Shown here piece after piece: positions 1 to 9,214 of a stretch of DNA of 64,000 nucleotides (the stretch's first letter is position 1; every line of letters begins with the position of its first letter). Both the position numbers and the translations under genes were made by a program. Under the pieces are notes generated by a model, which was not told where the DNA came from, did not search any database, and worked only from the letters and a program-made list of their open reading frames with translations. The stretch comes from Grimontia indica (GTDB lineage: Bacteria; Pseudomonadota; Gammaproteobacteria; Enterobacterales; Vibrionaceae): assembly GCF_000333895.2 (NCBI RefSeq), contig NZ_ANFM02000027.1:145990-209989 (forward strand). Direction: 5' to 3'.

Positions 1-252
1 AGAGTTACTCCAGAACTCCGGCGCGATATCAGGTTCGCCTTTTTCCGTCATCGATACGCCGGTTGGCATGGTATCGCCAGGAACCAGTTCGGCGTTACAG
101 CCGTATCCATTTTCCAGAATGAACTGATCAACATGCGCCATCAGGGTCGCGGAATTCCAGTTCATATCAGCGATGGTGACATCACCACACTCGTCAGCAG
201 AAGCAAAGGGGGAAAGCGCCAGTAGCGCGAAAGGTAAGTAGCGGGATTGCAT
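1..252 (-). CDS. Glycine betaine/proline-type ABC transporter substrate-binding protein (OpuAC family), N-terminal part only
   Basis: Only the first 84 codons lie in the window; the gene runs off the left edge. The start at 252 is followed by a typical Sec signal peptide (basic start, hydrophobic core, ASA-type cleavage near residue 19). The mature part begins with a Cys-Gly-Asp-Val segment and continues with MNW, ILENGYGC and GEPDIAPEFW, all characteristic of OpuAC/ProX-like periplasmic proteins that bind quaternary amines. Such proteins deliver osmoprotectants or choline/betaine-like ligands to an ABC importer. It is divergent from the ABC operon starting at 512. The exact ligand cannot be told from this fragment. 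Confidence 0.8.
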   Translation of the reverse strand, partial: MQSRYLPFALLALSPFASADECGDVTIADMNWNSATLMAHVDQFILENGYGCNAELVPGDTMPTGVSMTEKGEPDIAPEFWSNS

Positions 253-446
253 AGAGAGCGACTCCATTTGTGACGATAGAACGTCTTTTAATAGTGGTTT
301 CCAATTTATCAAAAGTGTTGAAAACGATATCTGAAAGATAATGATATTCGTGACTTTTGCATCATTTCTATGAGCATGAAGTAAGTGCAATGTTTCACAG
401 AATCAAGACGCGCTCATGATCAGTCTCTCACTCGCGCGGTCGCTTT

Positions 447-474
447 TTGATCAATGTTAAAACCCTGTTATAGG
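447..474 (+). promoter_or_regulatory. Candidate sigma-70 promoter of the ABC importer operon
   Basis: TTGATC at 447-452 and TATAGG at 469-474 are separated by 16 bases, a plausible -35/-10 pair about 40 bases before the ATPase start at 512. No operator was recognised in the 260-base divergent region. Confidence 0.35.
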
Positions 475-511
475 CTCTAAATGATTAGTGATGTAAAGGA
501 ATGCGTAATTT

Positions 512-1624
512 ATGCAGCAGAGTGGGAGTGATGGGAATTCCGGTATGCCTTTTGTGCGCTTTGATAATGTGCAAAAAAGCTACGACGGAAGAACCTTGGT
601 GGTCAAAGGATTTGAGATGGATATCGAGCAAGGTGAATTCATCACACTGCTAGGGCCTTCAGGTTCAGGTAAATCAACGGTTTTGATGATGATGGCGGGC
701 TTTGAGCAGCCTACTCATGGTGAAATCTATCTGAATGGCAACCCAATCAAAAAGCTGCCGCCACACAAACGTGGTATTGGACTGGTGTTCCAAAACTATG
801 CACTTTTCCCCCACATGACGGTAGAGGAAAACCTCGCGTTCCCTTTACAAGTCAGAAACCTGTCTAAATCTGAAATCGAAAAGAAAGTGAAACGCGCGCT
901 GGATATGGTGCGTTTGTCTGATTTCGGTCATCGCCGTCCTGCACACCTCTCCGGTGGTCAGCAGCAACGTGTTGCGGTTGCCCGTGCATTGGTGTTTGAA
1001 CCAGAACTGGTATTGATGGATGAACCATTGGGCGCACTGGATAAAAATCTCCGTGAAGAAATGCAGTACGAGATTAAACACATTCAGGAAGATCTCGGCG
1101 TGACCATGATTTACGTGACTCACGATCAGTCAGAAGCGCTTACCATGTCAGACCGTATTGCGGTGTTTAACGACGGTGTGGTGCAGCAGCTTGCAACACC
1201 AGAAGAGCTTTATGAACGCCCGGTTAACGCTTTTGTTGCGCAGTTTATTGGTGAGAATAACCGTCTGCGCGGCGATGTCATTTCAATGAATGAGCAGGCT
1301 TGTCAGGTCAAAATTCCGAATGGCGACATCATCACTGCCAAGCCAGTGGCTGTCGGTAGTACTGGCGAACAATCCACCCTTTCCCTCCGCCCAGAACGCA
1401 TTGTGATTAATCCAGAGCAGGGCGTGCTTTCCAATATTTTTGACGCCAAGGTAGAAGAAGTGATTTACCTCGGCGATCACCTGCGTACCCGCGTCTCAGT
1501 CTGTGAGAGCGATGAATTCATTATTAAAACCCCCAATGCGGAAGGGCACCCGAACCTTCAGCGTGGCGATACCATTCGCATTGGCTGGTCGGAAGAAGAT
1601 TGCAGGGCGTTGGACGCCTCGTAA
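512..1624 (+). CDS. ABC transporter ATP-binding protein, PotA-like (polyamine/opine importer family)
   Basis: Cytoplasmic ATPase that would energise uptake through the permeases encoded at 2928-5043. The 370-residue protein has Walker A GPSGSGKST (about residue 48), Q-loop VFQNYALFPH, signature LSGGQQQR, Walker B LVLMDEP, H-loop THDQSEA, and a C-terminal TOBE-type regulatory region from about residue 250, the layout of PotA/FbpC/UgpC-type subunits. The start is at 512, with AAGGA 11 bases upstream; a second Met at residue 12 is an alternative. It is the first gene of a four-gene importer. Polyamine or a related cationic amine is the family-level guess; the substrate is not determined by the ATPase. 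Confidence 0.9.
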   Translation: MQQSGSDGNSGMPFVRFDNVQKSYDGRTLVVKGFEMDIEQGEFITLLGPSGSGKSTVLMMMAGFEQPTHGEIYLNGNPIKKLPPHKRGIGLVFQNYALFPHMTVEENLAFPLQVRNLSKSEIEKKVKRALDMVRLSDFGHRRPAHLSGGQQQRVAVARALVFEPELVLMDEPLGALDKNLREEMQYEIKHIQEDLGVTMIYVTHDQSEALTMSDRIAVFNDGVVQQLATPEELYERPVNAFVAQFIGENNRLRGDVISMNEQACQVKIPNGDIITAKPVAVGSTGEQSTLSLRPERIVINPEQGVLSNIFDAKVEEVIYLGDHLRTRVSVCESDEFIIKTPNAEGHPNLQRGDTIRIGWSEEDCRALDAS

Positions 1625-1773
1625 GGAAACATCTAGCACAAGTGCTTTGTGCAGGGCTCGACAACTGATTTGGGTTAGTAAGGAACGCAGTTTTTCTGTC
1701 GTGGTGACGCGCAGATTTTGATTCCTGCTCATGCTCAGACGTAAACAAGCGAAAGACTTGAGGAGAAGGGAAA

Positions 1774-2856
1774 ATGAAAAAACTCGCGTTAAACGTTGCC
1801 ATTCTGGCAGGCGTTGCAAGCATGGCGACTCACGCTGTAGCCGATGAAACCTTGAATGTTGTTTCTTGGGGTGGTGCCTACACCGCTAGCCAAACTAAGG
1901 CTTACCACGAACCTTGGACTGAAAAAACCGGGACCAAGGTTATCAATATCGACAAATCTCAGAATGGCCTTTCAGGTCTGCGCGCACAGGTTGAATCTGG
2001 CAACGTGACTTGGGACCTGGTAGACATCCTGCCTTCAGACGCCATTGTTGCGTGTGACGAAGGTCTGGCTGAGCCGCTGGATCATGATACCTTGTTGGCG
2101 GCAGCGCCAGATGGCACGCCAGCAACTAAAGACTTCCTGGCAGGCTCACTGAGTGAGTGTTTTGTTCCGTCTATCGTTTATTCGAACATCGTGGCATACA
2201 ACAAAGAGATGTTTGATAAAGCGCCTACCAAAATCGATGATGTGTTCGATCTGAAAAACTTCCCGGGTAAGCGTTCGCTGCAGAAAAAACCCATCAACAA
2301 CCTTGAGTGGGCTTTGATTGCAGATGGCGTAGCAGCGGAAGACGTGTATGACGTGCTGAGCACCGAAGAAGGCGTACAGCGTGCATTTAAGAAGCTTGAT
2401 ACCATCAAAGACAATGTGATTTGGTGGGAAGAGGGTGCACAGCCGCCACAACTTTTGGCAGACAAAGAAGTGGCATTCGCTTCTGCCTACAACGGTCGCA
2501 TCTTCAACGCTGCGGTGAATGAGAAGCAACCGTTCGAGATTATCTGGGACGGTCAGGTGTTCGAACTGGATGGTTGGGTTGTACCAAAAGGCAAGCTGGA
2601 CAAGGTGAAAGACTACCTACGCTTCGCAACGGACTCACAACGTCTTGCCGATCAGGCGAAATACATCTCTTATGGTCCTGCGCGTAATTCTTCAGCAGCG
2701 ATGGTAACGACGCATGCTGATACAGGCATCGACATGAAACCACACATGCCGACCTATGGACCAAACTTCAAAACCGCGATTCCGAAAGACGATGAGTTCT
2801 GGGCAGATAACGGTGATGAGCTGGCTCAGCGTTTCAACGCGTGGTTAGCGAAGTAA
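1774..2856 (+). CDS. Periplasmic substrate-binding protein of polyamine-type ABC importer (PotD-like)
   Basis: A 360-residue secreted binding protein. The signal peptide (MKKLALNVAILAG...) ends with AVA-DE near residue 23. The mature start LNVVSWGGAYTASQ is typical of the PotD/SBP_bac_8 family binding spermidine, putrescine or opines. A good ribosome site (AGGAGAAGGG) precedes the ATG. It sits between the ATPase and the permeases, and an intrinsic terminator follows it at 2869-2906, which would let the binding protein be made in excess over the membrane subunits. The family fit is clear, while the ligand is open. Confidence 0.88.
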   Translation: MKKLALNVAILAGVASMATHAVADETLNVVSWGGAYTASQTKAYHEPWTEKTGTKVINIDKSQNGLSGLRAQVESGNVTWDLVDILPSDAIVACDEGLAEPLDHDTLLAAAPDGTPATKDFLAGSLSECFVPSIVYSNIVAYNKEMFDKAPTKIDDVFDLKNFPGKRSLQKKPINNLEWALIADGVAAEDVYDVLSTEEGVQRAFKKLDTIKDNVIWWEEGAQPPQLLADKEVAFASAYNGRIFNAAVNEKQPFEIIWDGQVFELDGWVVPKGKLDKVKDYLRFATDSQRLADQAKYISYGPARNSSAAMVTTHADTGIDMKPHMPTYGPNFKTAIPKDDEFWADNGDELAQRFNAWLAK

Positions 2857-2868
2857 TCTGAAATAATT

Positions 2869-2906
2869 GGCGGGTTTCTGAAAGGAAGCCCGCCGTTTTT
2901 GTTTTT
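2869..2906 (+). terminator. Intrinsic terminator/attenuator between binding protein and permeases
   Basis: GGCGGGTTTC and GAAGCCCGCC form a 10-bp stem (one G-T pair) with a six-base loop, followed by a T-rich tract. It lies inside the operon and would reduce read-through to the permease genes. Confidence 0.75.
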
Positions 2907-2927
2907 ATTTGAAGTTGGGAGAGTCTG

Positions 2928-4184
2928 GTGCAGGGAAGTCCAGTCAATGAATTAACTACGGCCGATGGTGTCTCGCTGAGAGTCAGTCAGCAGCGCTCTA
3001 TCCGCCGCAACAAAATCAGGGCATTTTTGTTGGTATCGCCGCTACTGATCTTTTTGCTGGTGGCTTTTGTTTTTCCCATCGTAGACATGCTTCAACGCAG
3101 TGTCGAAAACCCTGAAGTCTCTACCTATCTTCCGAACACCAAAGCCGCGCTGCAAGACTGGAATGGCGAAGAGCTGCCCGGTGAAGAAACGTATGCCGCT
3201 TTAGTGCAAGATCTGAAAATCGGCGCTGAAGCGCGCAATATCGGTAAAGTGGCGTCACGCCTGAACTATGCAAAATCCGGTATGCGTTCGCTGATCATGA
3301 AATCAGCGCGAAAATCCAAACGCCTTAACGAAGGCCCTTACAAAGAAGCGATGGCAAAAATCGACAAGCGCTGGATGGACATTGCTGTCTGGCAGCTGAT
3401 TGAACGTGAGTCTTCGCCTTATACGCTTTCTTACTACCTGAATGCGGTTGACCTTAAATACGGCGATGACGGCAGTATCGTCGCCCAGCCTGAACATCTA
3501 CAAATTTACAATGCCCTGTTCTGGCGAACGCTCTACATGAGTATGAGCATTACTTTCCTTTGTCTGCTCTTGGGCTACCCAGTTGCTTACTTGTTGGCGA
3601 ACCTGCCAATGAAACAGGCGAACCTTTTGATGATTCTGGTTCTGCTACCATTCTGGACGTCACTTTTGGTACGTACCGCCACCTGGATTGCGATTTTGCA
3701 GCAACAAGGTGTGCTGAATGATCTCATGGTGGGTGCTGGCATTCTGGATGACGAAAACCGAATACAGATGATCTATAACCAGACCGGTACGCTGGTGGCG
3801 ATGACGCACATTCTGCTGCCCTTTATGATCCTGCCGCTCTACTCCGTCATGAAAACCATCTCACCAAGTTATATGCGGGCTGCGCGCTCGATGGGGGCGA
3901 CGCAAACCATGGCTTTCCGCCGTGTTTATTTCCCGCAAACGCTGCCGGGAATCGGCGCTGGTTCGATTTTGGTGTTTATTCTTTCAATTGGTTACTACAT
4001 CACACCGGCCTTGGTGGGTGGCCAAACAGGGACCTTTATCACCAACTTCATTGCTTACCACATGCAGACTTCGCTCAACTGGGGTTTGGCGGCGGCTATC
4101 GCTTCCATCCTGCTGATTGTGGTGATCTTGCTGTATTGGGTTTACAACCGCCTTATCGGCGTCGACAACGTGAAGTTAGGGTAA
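2928..4184 (+). CDS. ABC importer permease, PotB-like, with large periplasmic insertion
   Basis: Inner-membrane permease of 418 residues starting at a GTG (2928) with GGGAGA upstream. TM1 lies at about residues 32-53. A long hydrophilic stretch of roughly 130 residues (about 55-190, rich in Lys/Glu) then separates it from the remaining five helices, whereas E. coli PotB (about 285 residues) has only a short loop there. The EAA-type coupling motif is visible as MRAARSMGA...FPQTLPG. The stop is 11 bases before the next permease. The insertion probably faces the periplasm and could contact the binding protein; that is inference. Confidence 0.86.
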   Translation: MQGSPVNELTTADGVSLRVSQQRSIRRNKIRAFLLVSPLLIFLLVAFVFPIVDMLQRSVENPEVSTYLPNTKAALQDWNGEELPGEETYAALVQDLKIGAEARNIGKVASRLNYAKSGMRSLIMKSARKSKRLNEGPYKEAMAKIDKRWMDIAVWQLIERESSPYTLSYYLNAVDLKYGDDGSIVAQPEHLQIYNALFWRTLYMSMSITFLCLLLGYPVAYLLANLPMKQANLLMILVLLPFWTSLLVRTATWIAILQQQGVLNDLMVGAGILDDENRIQMIYNQTGTLVAMTHILLPFMILPLYSVMKTISPSYMRAARSMGATQTMAFRRVYFPQTLPGIGAGSILVFILSIGYYITPALVGGQTGTFITNFIAYHMQTSLNWGLAAAIASILLIVVILLYWVYNRLIGVDNVKLG

Positions 4185-4194
4185 GGAGGAAACG

Positions 4195-5043
4195 ATGGCT
4201 TTACCTGAATGCGCAACCACAGGCGAAAAAGTTTGGTATGTGGTGTTTCGCCTGATCTGTGCGGCGATTTTCCTATTCTTGATTGGCCCCTTGTTGGTCA
4301 TCATTCCTTTGAGTTTCAATGCCGAACCGTACTTTACGTTTACACCTGAAATGCTGAGTTTTGACCCTGCCGGATATTCACTTCGTTGGTACGAGGATTT
4401 CTTCACCTCTGACTCGTGGCAAGCAGCGGTCAAAAACAGTGTGATTGTGGCGATTGCTTCCACTTTGTTGGCGACGGTACTGGGAACCATTGCGGCGCTT
4501 GGGCTTTCCAGCCGTTACATGCCTTACAAAGACGCGATCATGGCCATTCTTATCTCGCCAATGATTGTGCCTTTGATTATCTCCGCTGCGGCGATGTTCT
4601 TTTTCTTCTCCCGTTTCCAGCTCACCCAAACCTATGTAGGTGTGATTCTGGCGCATACTGCGTTGGGTATTCCGTTCGTGGTGATTACCGTCACCGCGAC
4701 GCTGAGTGGTTTTGATCATTCCTTGACCCGCGCGTCGGCAAGCTTGGGGGCGAATCCGATTCAGACTTTCTTCAAAGTCGTCCTGCCGTTGGTTACGCCT
4801 GGGGTTATCTCTGGCGCGCTGTTTGCTTTCATCACATCATTTGATGAAGTGGTTGTGGTGCTCTTTATAGCAGGGCCAGAACAGACGACGCTGCCGATTC
4901 AGATGTGGTCGGGAATACGGGAAGAGATCAGCCCAACCATACTGGCCGCTGCAACCCTGTTAGTGGTGTTATCTATCGCTTTGCTGACAACCTTGGAGTT
5001 CCTCCGCCGACGCAGTGCAAAGATGCGGGGCATCGAAGAGTAA
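4195..5043 (+). CDS. ABC importer permease, PotC-like
   Basis: Second inner-membrane permease (282 residues, six predicted helices), pairing with the upstream permease. It has the coupling loop motif SASLGANPIQTFFKVVLP followed by PGVISGALFAF, as in PotC-type proteins. The ATG at 4195 follows AAGGAGG with good spacing. It ends the four-gene operon, and a strong terminator follows at 5062-5094. Confidence 0.9.
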   Translation: MALPECATTGEKVWYVVFRLICAAIFLFLIGPLLVIIPLSFNAEPYFTFTPEMLSFDPAGYSLRWYEDFFTSDSWQAAVKNSVIVAIASTLLATVLGTIAALGLSSRYMPYKDAIMAILISPMIVPLIISAAAMFFFFSRFQLTQTYVGVILAHTALGIPFVVITVTATLSGFDHSLTRASASLGANPIQTFFKVVLPLVTPGVISGALFAFITSFDEVVVVLFIAGPEQTTLPIQMWSGIREEISPTILAAATLLVVLSIALLTTLEFLRRRSAKMRGIEE

Positions 5044-5061
5044 GCTTTACCTCACAGCGTC

Positions 5062-5094
5062 AAAACACCCGCTTTATGCGGGTGTTTTCTTTTT
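5062..5094 (+). terminator. Intrinsic terminator of the polyamine-type ABC operon
   Basis: AAAACACCCGC and GCGGGTGTTTT form an 11-bp stem with a TTTAT loop, followed by CTTTTT. Confidence 0.85.
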
Positions 5095-5206
5095 CCCATC
5101 TTTCTTTCATCTGTATCCCAACTCTCTCAACTAATTTCATTTCCATCTGGCACCTATGCAAGGTGGTGTTGCTTACATGGCGTGTCGCTAACAGAGGATG
5201 CAAGGA

Positions 5207-5749
5207 ATGATAAAGACGTTGAAAACCTTTATGGGGGCAGCATTGATGATCTCGATGCCTGCAATGGCATTGGATGGTTTGGAAAAGCTTTCGGTGACGG
5301 AAACGGTCATTATCGATGCGCCGGCGAAAGAAGTGTGGGACAAAGCCATCAGCTTTGATGGATTGGATTCGTGGATTCCGGGTATCACCAAGAATGAACT
5401 GGTGTCGGGCGTGCCGAACGAAGCTGGGGCGGTAAGGAAACTCTATGTGGATGATGCGTCACTGACAGAGGAGTTGATGGGCATTGATAACAAAACCATG
5501 ACGCTGAATTACAGAATCATCAAGGAGAATGTCGACTTGTTGCCCGTCACGCATTACACCTCAACCATTTCGGTGGTTTCGAAAGGAGACAATGTGAGTG
5601 AAGTGAGTTGGAGCGGTGAGTTTTACCGTGGCTTTCCAGAAAGTAATCCGCCTGACTATCTGACAGATGAAGCGGCAGTTAAAGGTGTCACGGGCTTGTA
5701 TCAGGCTGGCTTAGGAAACTTGAAGAAAGTACTGGAAGGTAAAAAGTAA
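5207..5749 (+). CDS. Secreted SRPBCC (START-like) family protein
   Basis: A protein of about 180 residues with a signal peptide (MIKTLKTFMGAALMISMPAMA) followed by a polyketide-cyclase/START-type fold: VTETVIIDAPAKEVWDKAISFDGLDSWIPGI is the usual first strand-helix unit, and the C terminus has a long helix (GLYQAGLGNLKKVLEG). SRPBCC proteins bind hydrophobic ligands; the ligand here is unknown. An ATG at 5198 also exists, but the one at 5207 has better spacing from AGAGG. Monocistronic as far as can be seen. Confidence 0.7.
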   Translation: MIKTLKTFMGAALMISMPAMALDGLEKLSVTETVIIDAPAKEVWDKAISFDGLDSWIPGITKNELVSGVPNEAGAVRKLYVDDASLTEELMGIDNKTMTLNYRIIKENVDLLPVTHYTSTISVVSKGDNVSEVSWSGEFYRGFPESNPPDYLTDEAAVKGVTGLYQAGLGNLKKVLEGKK

Positions 5750-5807
5750 TAGCTGGCTTGCTGACCACCCATCCCCCTAATCAGGGTGGTCGGCAAACCA
5801 GGCTGAT

Positions 5808-6155
5808 CTAGATTTCGCCCCAGCTAGGAAGCTGTTTTCTTTTCGCGGAAAGCTTGTACCACGCAGACATCATCACACCGAAAAACAGGCCGGTAACCAG
5901 AGATGCGTTAAACGCATAGCTGAGGGACACACCGAGAGATTCCCACTGCATAAACCACATGATCAATCCCCACAAGGTACCAAACCAAAGGGTACCGAGC
6001 AGCGTGTTGATGCTGAAGGAACAGAACTGCGGTGGTGGAACTTTCAATCCCAATTTACGCGCAAGACGGTAAATCAGAGGATTGGCGGAAGATGGCAAAA
6101 AGCCTTTCTCAGTCAGGACCTCATGTGCACGGTCCAGTTGTTGCTCGAAACTCAT
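5808..6155 (-). CDS. DUF6404-like small membrane protein
   Basis: 115 residues. A soluble N-terminal helix region (FEQQLDRAHEVLTEKGF) is followed by KLGLKVPPPQF and two membrane helices (about 50-70 and 78-98), ending in a basic tail. This layout matches the DUF6404 family common in Vibrionaceae and other gammaproteobacteria. Function is unknown. It faces the SRPBCC gene tail to tail, and an inverted repeat GACCACCC/GGGTGGTC lies between them. Confidence 0.65.
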   Translation of the reverse strand: MSFEQQLDRAHEVLTEKGFLPSSANPLIYRLARKLGLKVPPPQFCSFSINTLLGTLWFGTLWGLIMWFMQWESLGVSLSYAFNASLVTGLFFGVMMSAWYKLSAKRKQLPSWGEI

Positions 6156-6261
6156 TGCTAATCACTATATACAACTCAGTGCGCTCACTATAACCCAAGG
6201 GAGACTGGGCTAAAGGAGGATTGGCAAGTTTGGTGACCGCCGTCTCGCCAACGGCAAGTTT

Positions 6262-6852
6262 TCAGCGCTTTATCGCGATCAGCGTAAAGGTATGCCAGTG
6301 TTTTTCGTTACCAATGGCGGTTTTTCCTAGCTCGTCACGCTCCTTTGAGAAGACTATCTCAAACCCTTTGAACATGTCGTCTAACATGACTTTATCTACG
6401 GGTGCCAGCGCTCGACTGGGGTCCTGGTTCCAGGTGTCATTGTGGCCAATGAAATCACCACAAAACACGCCGCCACGGATGAGTGATGAACGGATCCGGT
6501 TCCAAACAGCATCGAACTCTTTAGCCTCGCAGAAGAACAAACTGTTATTGGCTGTAATCAGGCTTGATATGGGAAATTCAAACTCTGAAAAAGAATCAAG
6601 CGTCAGGTTTAGCTTGGGGTAATTCTTGCAACGCTGGTGGGTTAGCGTCACAGCATCTTCATTGCAATCGAAGGCATGGACTTCATATTGCTGAGCCAAA
6701 AGATAAGCCGTTTCAGCGCCACTTCCACAGCCACAATCAACAGCAACGCGATGCCCGGTTTTATCGAGTTTTATTGCTCTTTCCACGAGTTTTCGGTGTG
6801 GCAGTGGAGACACTTTCTGATAGTACTGATTCCATTTGGTTTGTTGATTCAT
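6262..6852 (-). CDS. Class I SAM-dependent methyltransferase (TehB-like)
   Basis: 196 residues. Motif I is AVDCGCGSGAET (about residues 37-48), with VHAFDCNEDAV as motif II and a later SLIRGGVFCGDFIGHNDTW segment. The fold and length resemble TehB/Tellurite-resistance-type methyltransferases. The substrate is unknown; tellurite or a small molecule is only a family-level idea. It is divergent from the AraC/GyrI-type regulator at 7010. Confidence 0.75.
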   Translation of the reverse strand: MNQQTKWNQYYQKVSPLPHRKLVERAIKLDKTGHRVAVDCGCGSGAETAYLLAQQYEVHAFDCNEDAVTLTHQRCKNYPKLNLTLDSFSEFEFPISSLITANNSLFFCEAKEFDAVWNRIRSSLIRGGVFCGDFIGHNDTWNQDPSRALAPVDKVMLDDMFKGFEIVFSKERDELGKTAIGNEKHWHTFTLIAIKR

Positions 6853-7009
6853 TTGACCTCCGATTCCGTGGTCATGATGAAAATGGGAGTAAAGGAACGC
6901 AAGGAATCTCCCTATTTGATGGAAAGAATCTCAAGTTTATCTTGGAAGCGTTGAAGTAAAGAAAGGATCGTTTAGGCTCGGTTTGTAGATAAGTCCGAAG
7001 AGAAAAGCC

Positions 7010-7909
7010 ATGCGTGTTGATTACCAAAAGCGGTTGCTGCCTGTCATTCGTCATCTAGAAAAACATTTTAACGAGCCACTCAACCTGCCCGAAGTCGCGG
7101 CTTTGGCAAATCTCTCGCCTTATCATTTTCACCGTACATTTAAGGCGGTACAGGGAGAAACGCTGGCAGATTTCATTAGGCGTCTACGTCTTGAAGCGGC
7201 GGCTGATGAGTTGTTTAAGAACAAGCAACCAGTGCTCAACATTGCCCTAGAGTTTGGTTTTTCATCCTCTCAGAGCCTCGCGAAGGCCTTCCAACAACAT
7301 TTTGGCGTTACGCCAACAGCCTTTCGTGACTGTGAAGACTACAAGGCATTTTCCGAGCTTGCACGAAACAGCAAGATTGGACACACGCTGCGCAAGATTG
7401 GAAACGAAGCGGAAGTGACTGATTCATATACTGGCTCTGACACATCAACATGGAGCAAGACAATGGAAAAGCAACACTTCGAGCGCAGTAGACTGGCCTA
7501 TGTCCGCGTGACCGGCCCTTATGGTCAGGGATATGAAGAAGCGAGTGCTCGCCTTTATCAATGGGCGGGCATGAATGGCTTGGCAGGGAACACCTGTATT
7601 TTCATTTACCACGATAACCCTGAAATTACCCCGAATGAGAAGTGCAGGACGGATATCTGCCTAATGGTGCCGGATGAGACCGATGCCCCTGCAGGTATTG
7701 AGCTTCAGGAGTTCCCCGGTGGCGAATATGCAGTCATGCGCCAGAACATCACGGACTTTAGTCAGTACCCCAAAGCATGGGATGACCTGATGGGTAAAGT
7801 GATTGAGATGGGCATTGAATCAGATGATCGTCCATGCTTCGAGCTTTACCACAGCTTTGATATGCAAACCCATCATGCTGATGTCAGTTTCTGCACTGCA
7901 ATACGATAA
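7010..7909 (+). CDS. AraC-family regulator with C-terminal GyrI-like effector domain
   Basis: 299 residues. The N-terminal AraC DNA-binding domain (two helix-turn-helices, residues about 8-105, with NLPEVAALANLSPYHFHRTF and IALEFGFSSSQSLAKAFQQHFG) is followed by a GyrI-like/effector-binding domain (about 150-299, with VRVTGPYGQGYEEA and FPGGEYAVMR). This is the Rob/SbmC-like or Bacillus BltR-like arrangement that senses lipophilic or cationic small molecules. The neighbouring methyltransferase (divergent) or the MFS pump downstream may be targets. Confidence 0.85.
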   Translation: MRVDYQKRLLPVIRHLEKHFNEPLNLPEVAALANLSPYHFHRTFKAVQGETLADFIRRLRLEAAADELFKNKQPVLNIALEFGFSSSQSLAKAFQQHFGVTPTAFRDCEDYKAFSELARNSKIGHTLRKIGNEAEVTDSYTGSDTSTWSKTMEKQHFERSRLAYVRVTGPYGQGYEEASARLYQWAGMNGLAGNTCIFIYHDNPEITPNEKCRTDICLMVPDETDAPAGIELQEFPGGEYAVMRQNITDFSQYPKAWDDLMGKVIEMGIESDDRPCFELYHSFDMQTHHADVSFCTAIR

Positions 7910-7933
7910 CGTCGATAGAACACTAGCACTGAG

Positions 7934-7958
7934 GAAGCCCACGATAACCGTGGGCTTC
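7934..7958. terminator. Bidirectional terminator between convergent genes
   Basis: GAAGCCCACG and CGTGGGCTTC form a 10-bp stem with a five-base loop between the converging regulator (7010-7909) and MFS gene (ending at 7962). Confidence 0.7.
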
Positions 7959-7961
7959 TGT

Positions 7962-9116
7962 TTATGAGTTGGTCTCTGATGCCAGGCGTTTTTTCGTGGT
8001 TGGCACGACGAATAGCAGTGTGATCAAGGAAGCGGTGAACAAGGTTCCTCCGAGACTCTGGAATATTCCCGCAATGCCCAACGAAATTCCAAGCATGAGG
8101 TAATACATCAATCCAAACAGCGCACCGGCAGAGCCAGCATACTGTCGGTAGTTAACCAATGCTTGACCGAGAATATTGGGTATTGCAATGCCGTACGCGA
8201 CGACGATTCCCATCATTGGCAGAACAAGCAGGTAGCTTTCTTGTAGTGCACCAACGCCGGCGCTACAGAGCACAGCCAATGCACTGGATCCTGAAACTAA
8301 GGTATTCGTCTCGAAGCCGCGTTTGAGTAAAGACTTATTAATCATGCTGCCTGCAAATGATCCCAGCGCCAGCACAATCCCGGTGTACCCAAATTCAATG
8401 GAACTAAGGCCAAGTTGTTTGAAAGTAAAAGGTGCAATCGCGTAGTAGCCGAACAACATAAGATTAAAGGCGGCCACCAAAACGGCATTCTTCCATATTG
8501 AGCCATCGCGCAGCATTGCACGGCACACTGAAGCAAGCGAAACACGTCGGGTATGCACGGGTTTGGTTTCTGTCAGGGAAAATGTAGACCCAACCAGTAA
8601 CACCACTGCTAGACCCAATAATGTTGTGAATACGCCCAAGTAACCTGAGTAAGTGGTCACGACACTTCCCAAAATCAGTCCAATCACAGGGCTAACAGCG
8701 GTCGCCATTCCCATGATAGAGAAGACTCTGCCCAATTCAGCGCCTTCGTAGCTGTCCCTTAACATGGTTTGACCGACGACGGAGCCTGTCGCTGCCCCAA
8801 AGGCGGAAATTACTCGGGCTAAAAGTACGACATGAAAGTCGGCCGCAAGCATGGCTAACACGCTTCCCAGTGCATAAGTCGTCAAACCAATGAGCATTGC
8901 TGTGCGTCGTCCCAGTGTATCGGCAAGCCTTCCCCACACCACCACACCAACCGCAAATGCGGAAAAGTAAACCGATAACGTGAGTGATGCCGTATCAAAG
9001 GAAACGCCAAAGGCTTCAGCTAGATTGGGCAGTGCCGGGCTGTAAATTGTTTCGGCAATTTGGGGAAACATCAGCAGCGCCCCAAGAAGCCACAAAGACG
9101 GGGTTTGCGTTTTCAT
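7962..9116 (-). CDS. MFS drug efflux transporter, Bcr/CflA-like
   Basis: 384 residues with 12 predicted membrane helices. Motif A-like loop GRLADTLGRRTAML lies between TM2 and TM3, and the motif C region follows (about 130-170). The N-terminal segment QIAETIYSPALPNLAEAFGVS is typical of the DHA1 Bcr/CflA drug/H+ antiporters. The start at 9116 is chosen because GGAGA lies just upstream; a longer reading to 9203 would run through the divergent promoter. The adjacent divergent AraC gene at 9215 is its likely regulator, an arrangement like nimT/nimR of E. coli. Confidence 0.85.
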   Translation of the reverse strand: MKTQTPSLWLLGALLMFPQIAETIYSPALPNLAEAFGVSFDTASLTLSVYFSAFAVGVVVWGRLADTLGRRTAMLIGLTTYALGSVLAMLAADFHVVLLARVISAFGAATGSVVGQTMLRDSYEGAELGRVFSIMGMATAVSPVIGLILGSVVTTYSGYLGVFTTLLGLAVVLLVGSTFSLTETKPVHTRRVSLASVCRAMLRDGSIWKNAVLVAAFNLMLFGYYAIAPFTFKQLGLSSIEFGYTGIVLALGSFAGSMINKSLLKRGFETNTLVSGSSALAVLCSAGVGALQESYLLVLPMMGIVVAYGIAIPNILGQALVNYRQYAGSAGALFGLMYYLMLGISLGIAGIFQSLGGTLFTASLITLLFVVPTTKKRLASETNS

Positions 9117-9214
9117 AAAGTCTCCAATCATTGTTTTTGATGGCGTGGAGTCTACAGGCGGATATACTTGGCCTATTAACGTTATTAGAACCAAAAACAT
9201 CAAAATAAGGACAG

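Noticed and set aside
1503..1823. Several overlapping frames on both strands around the ATPase 3' end
   Set aside because: They are shadows of the ATPase and the binding-protein leader and carry no protein signatures.
9117..9203. Longer start for the MFS pump
   Set aside because: It would use the promoter space shared with the divergent regulator; the 9116 start has GGAGA just upstream.
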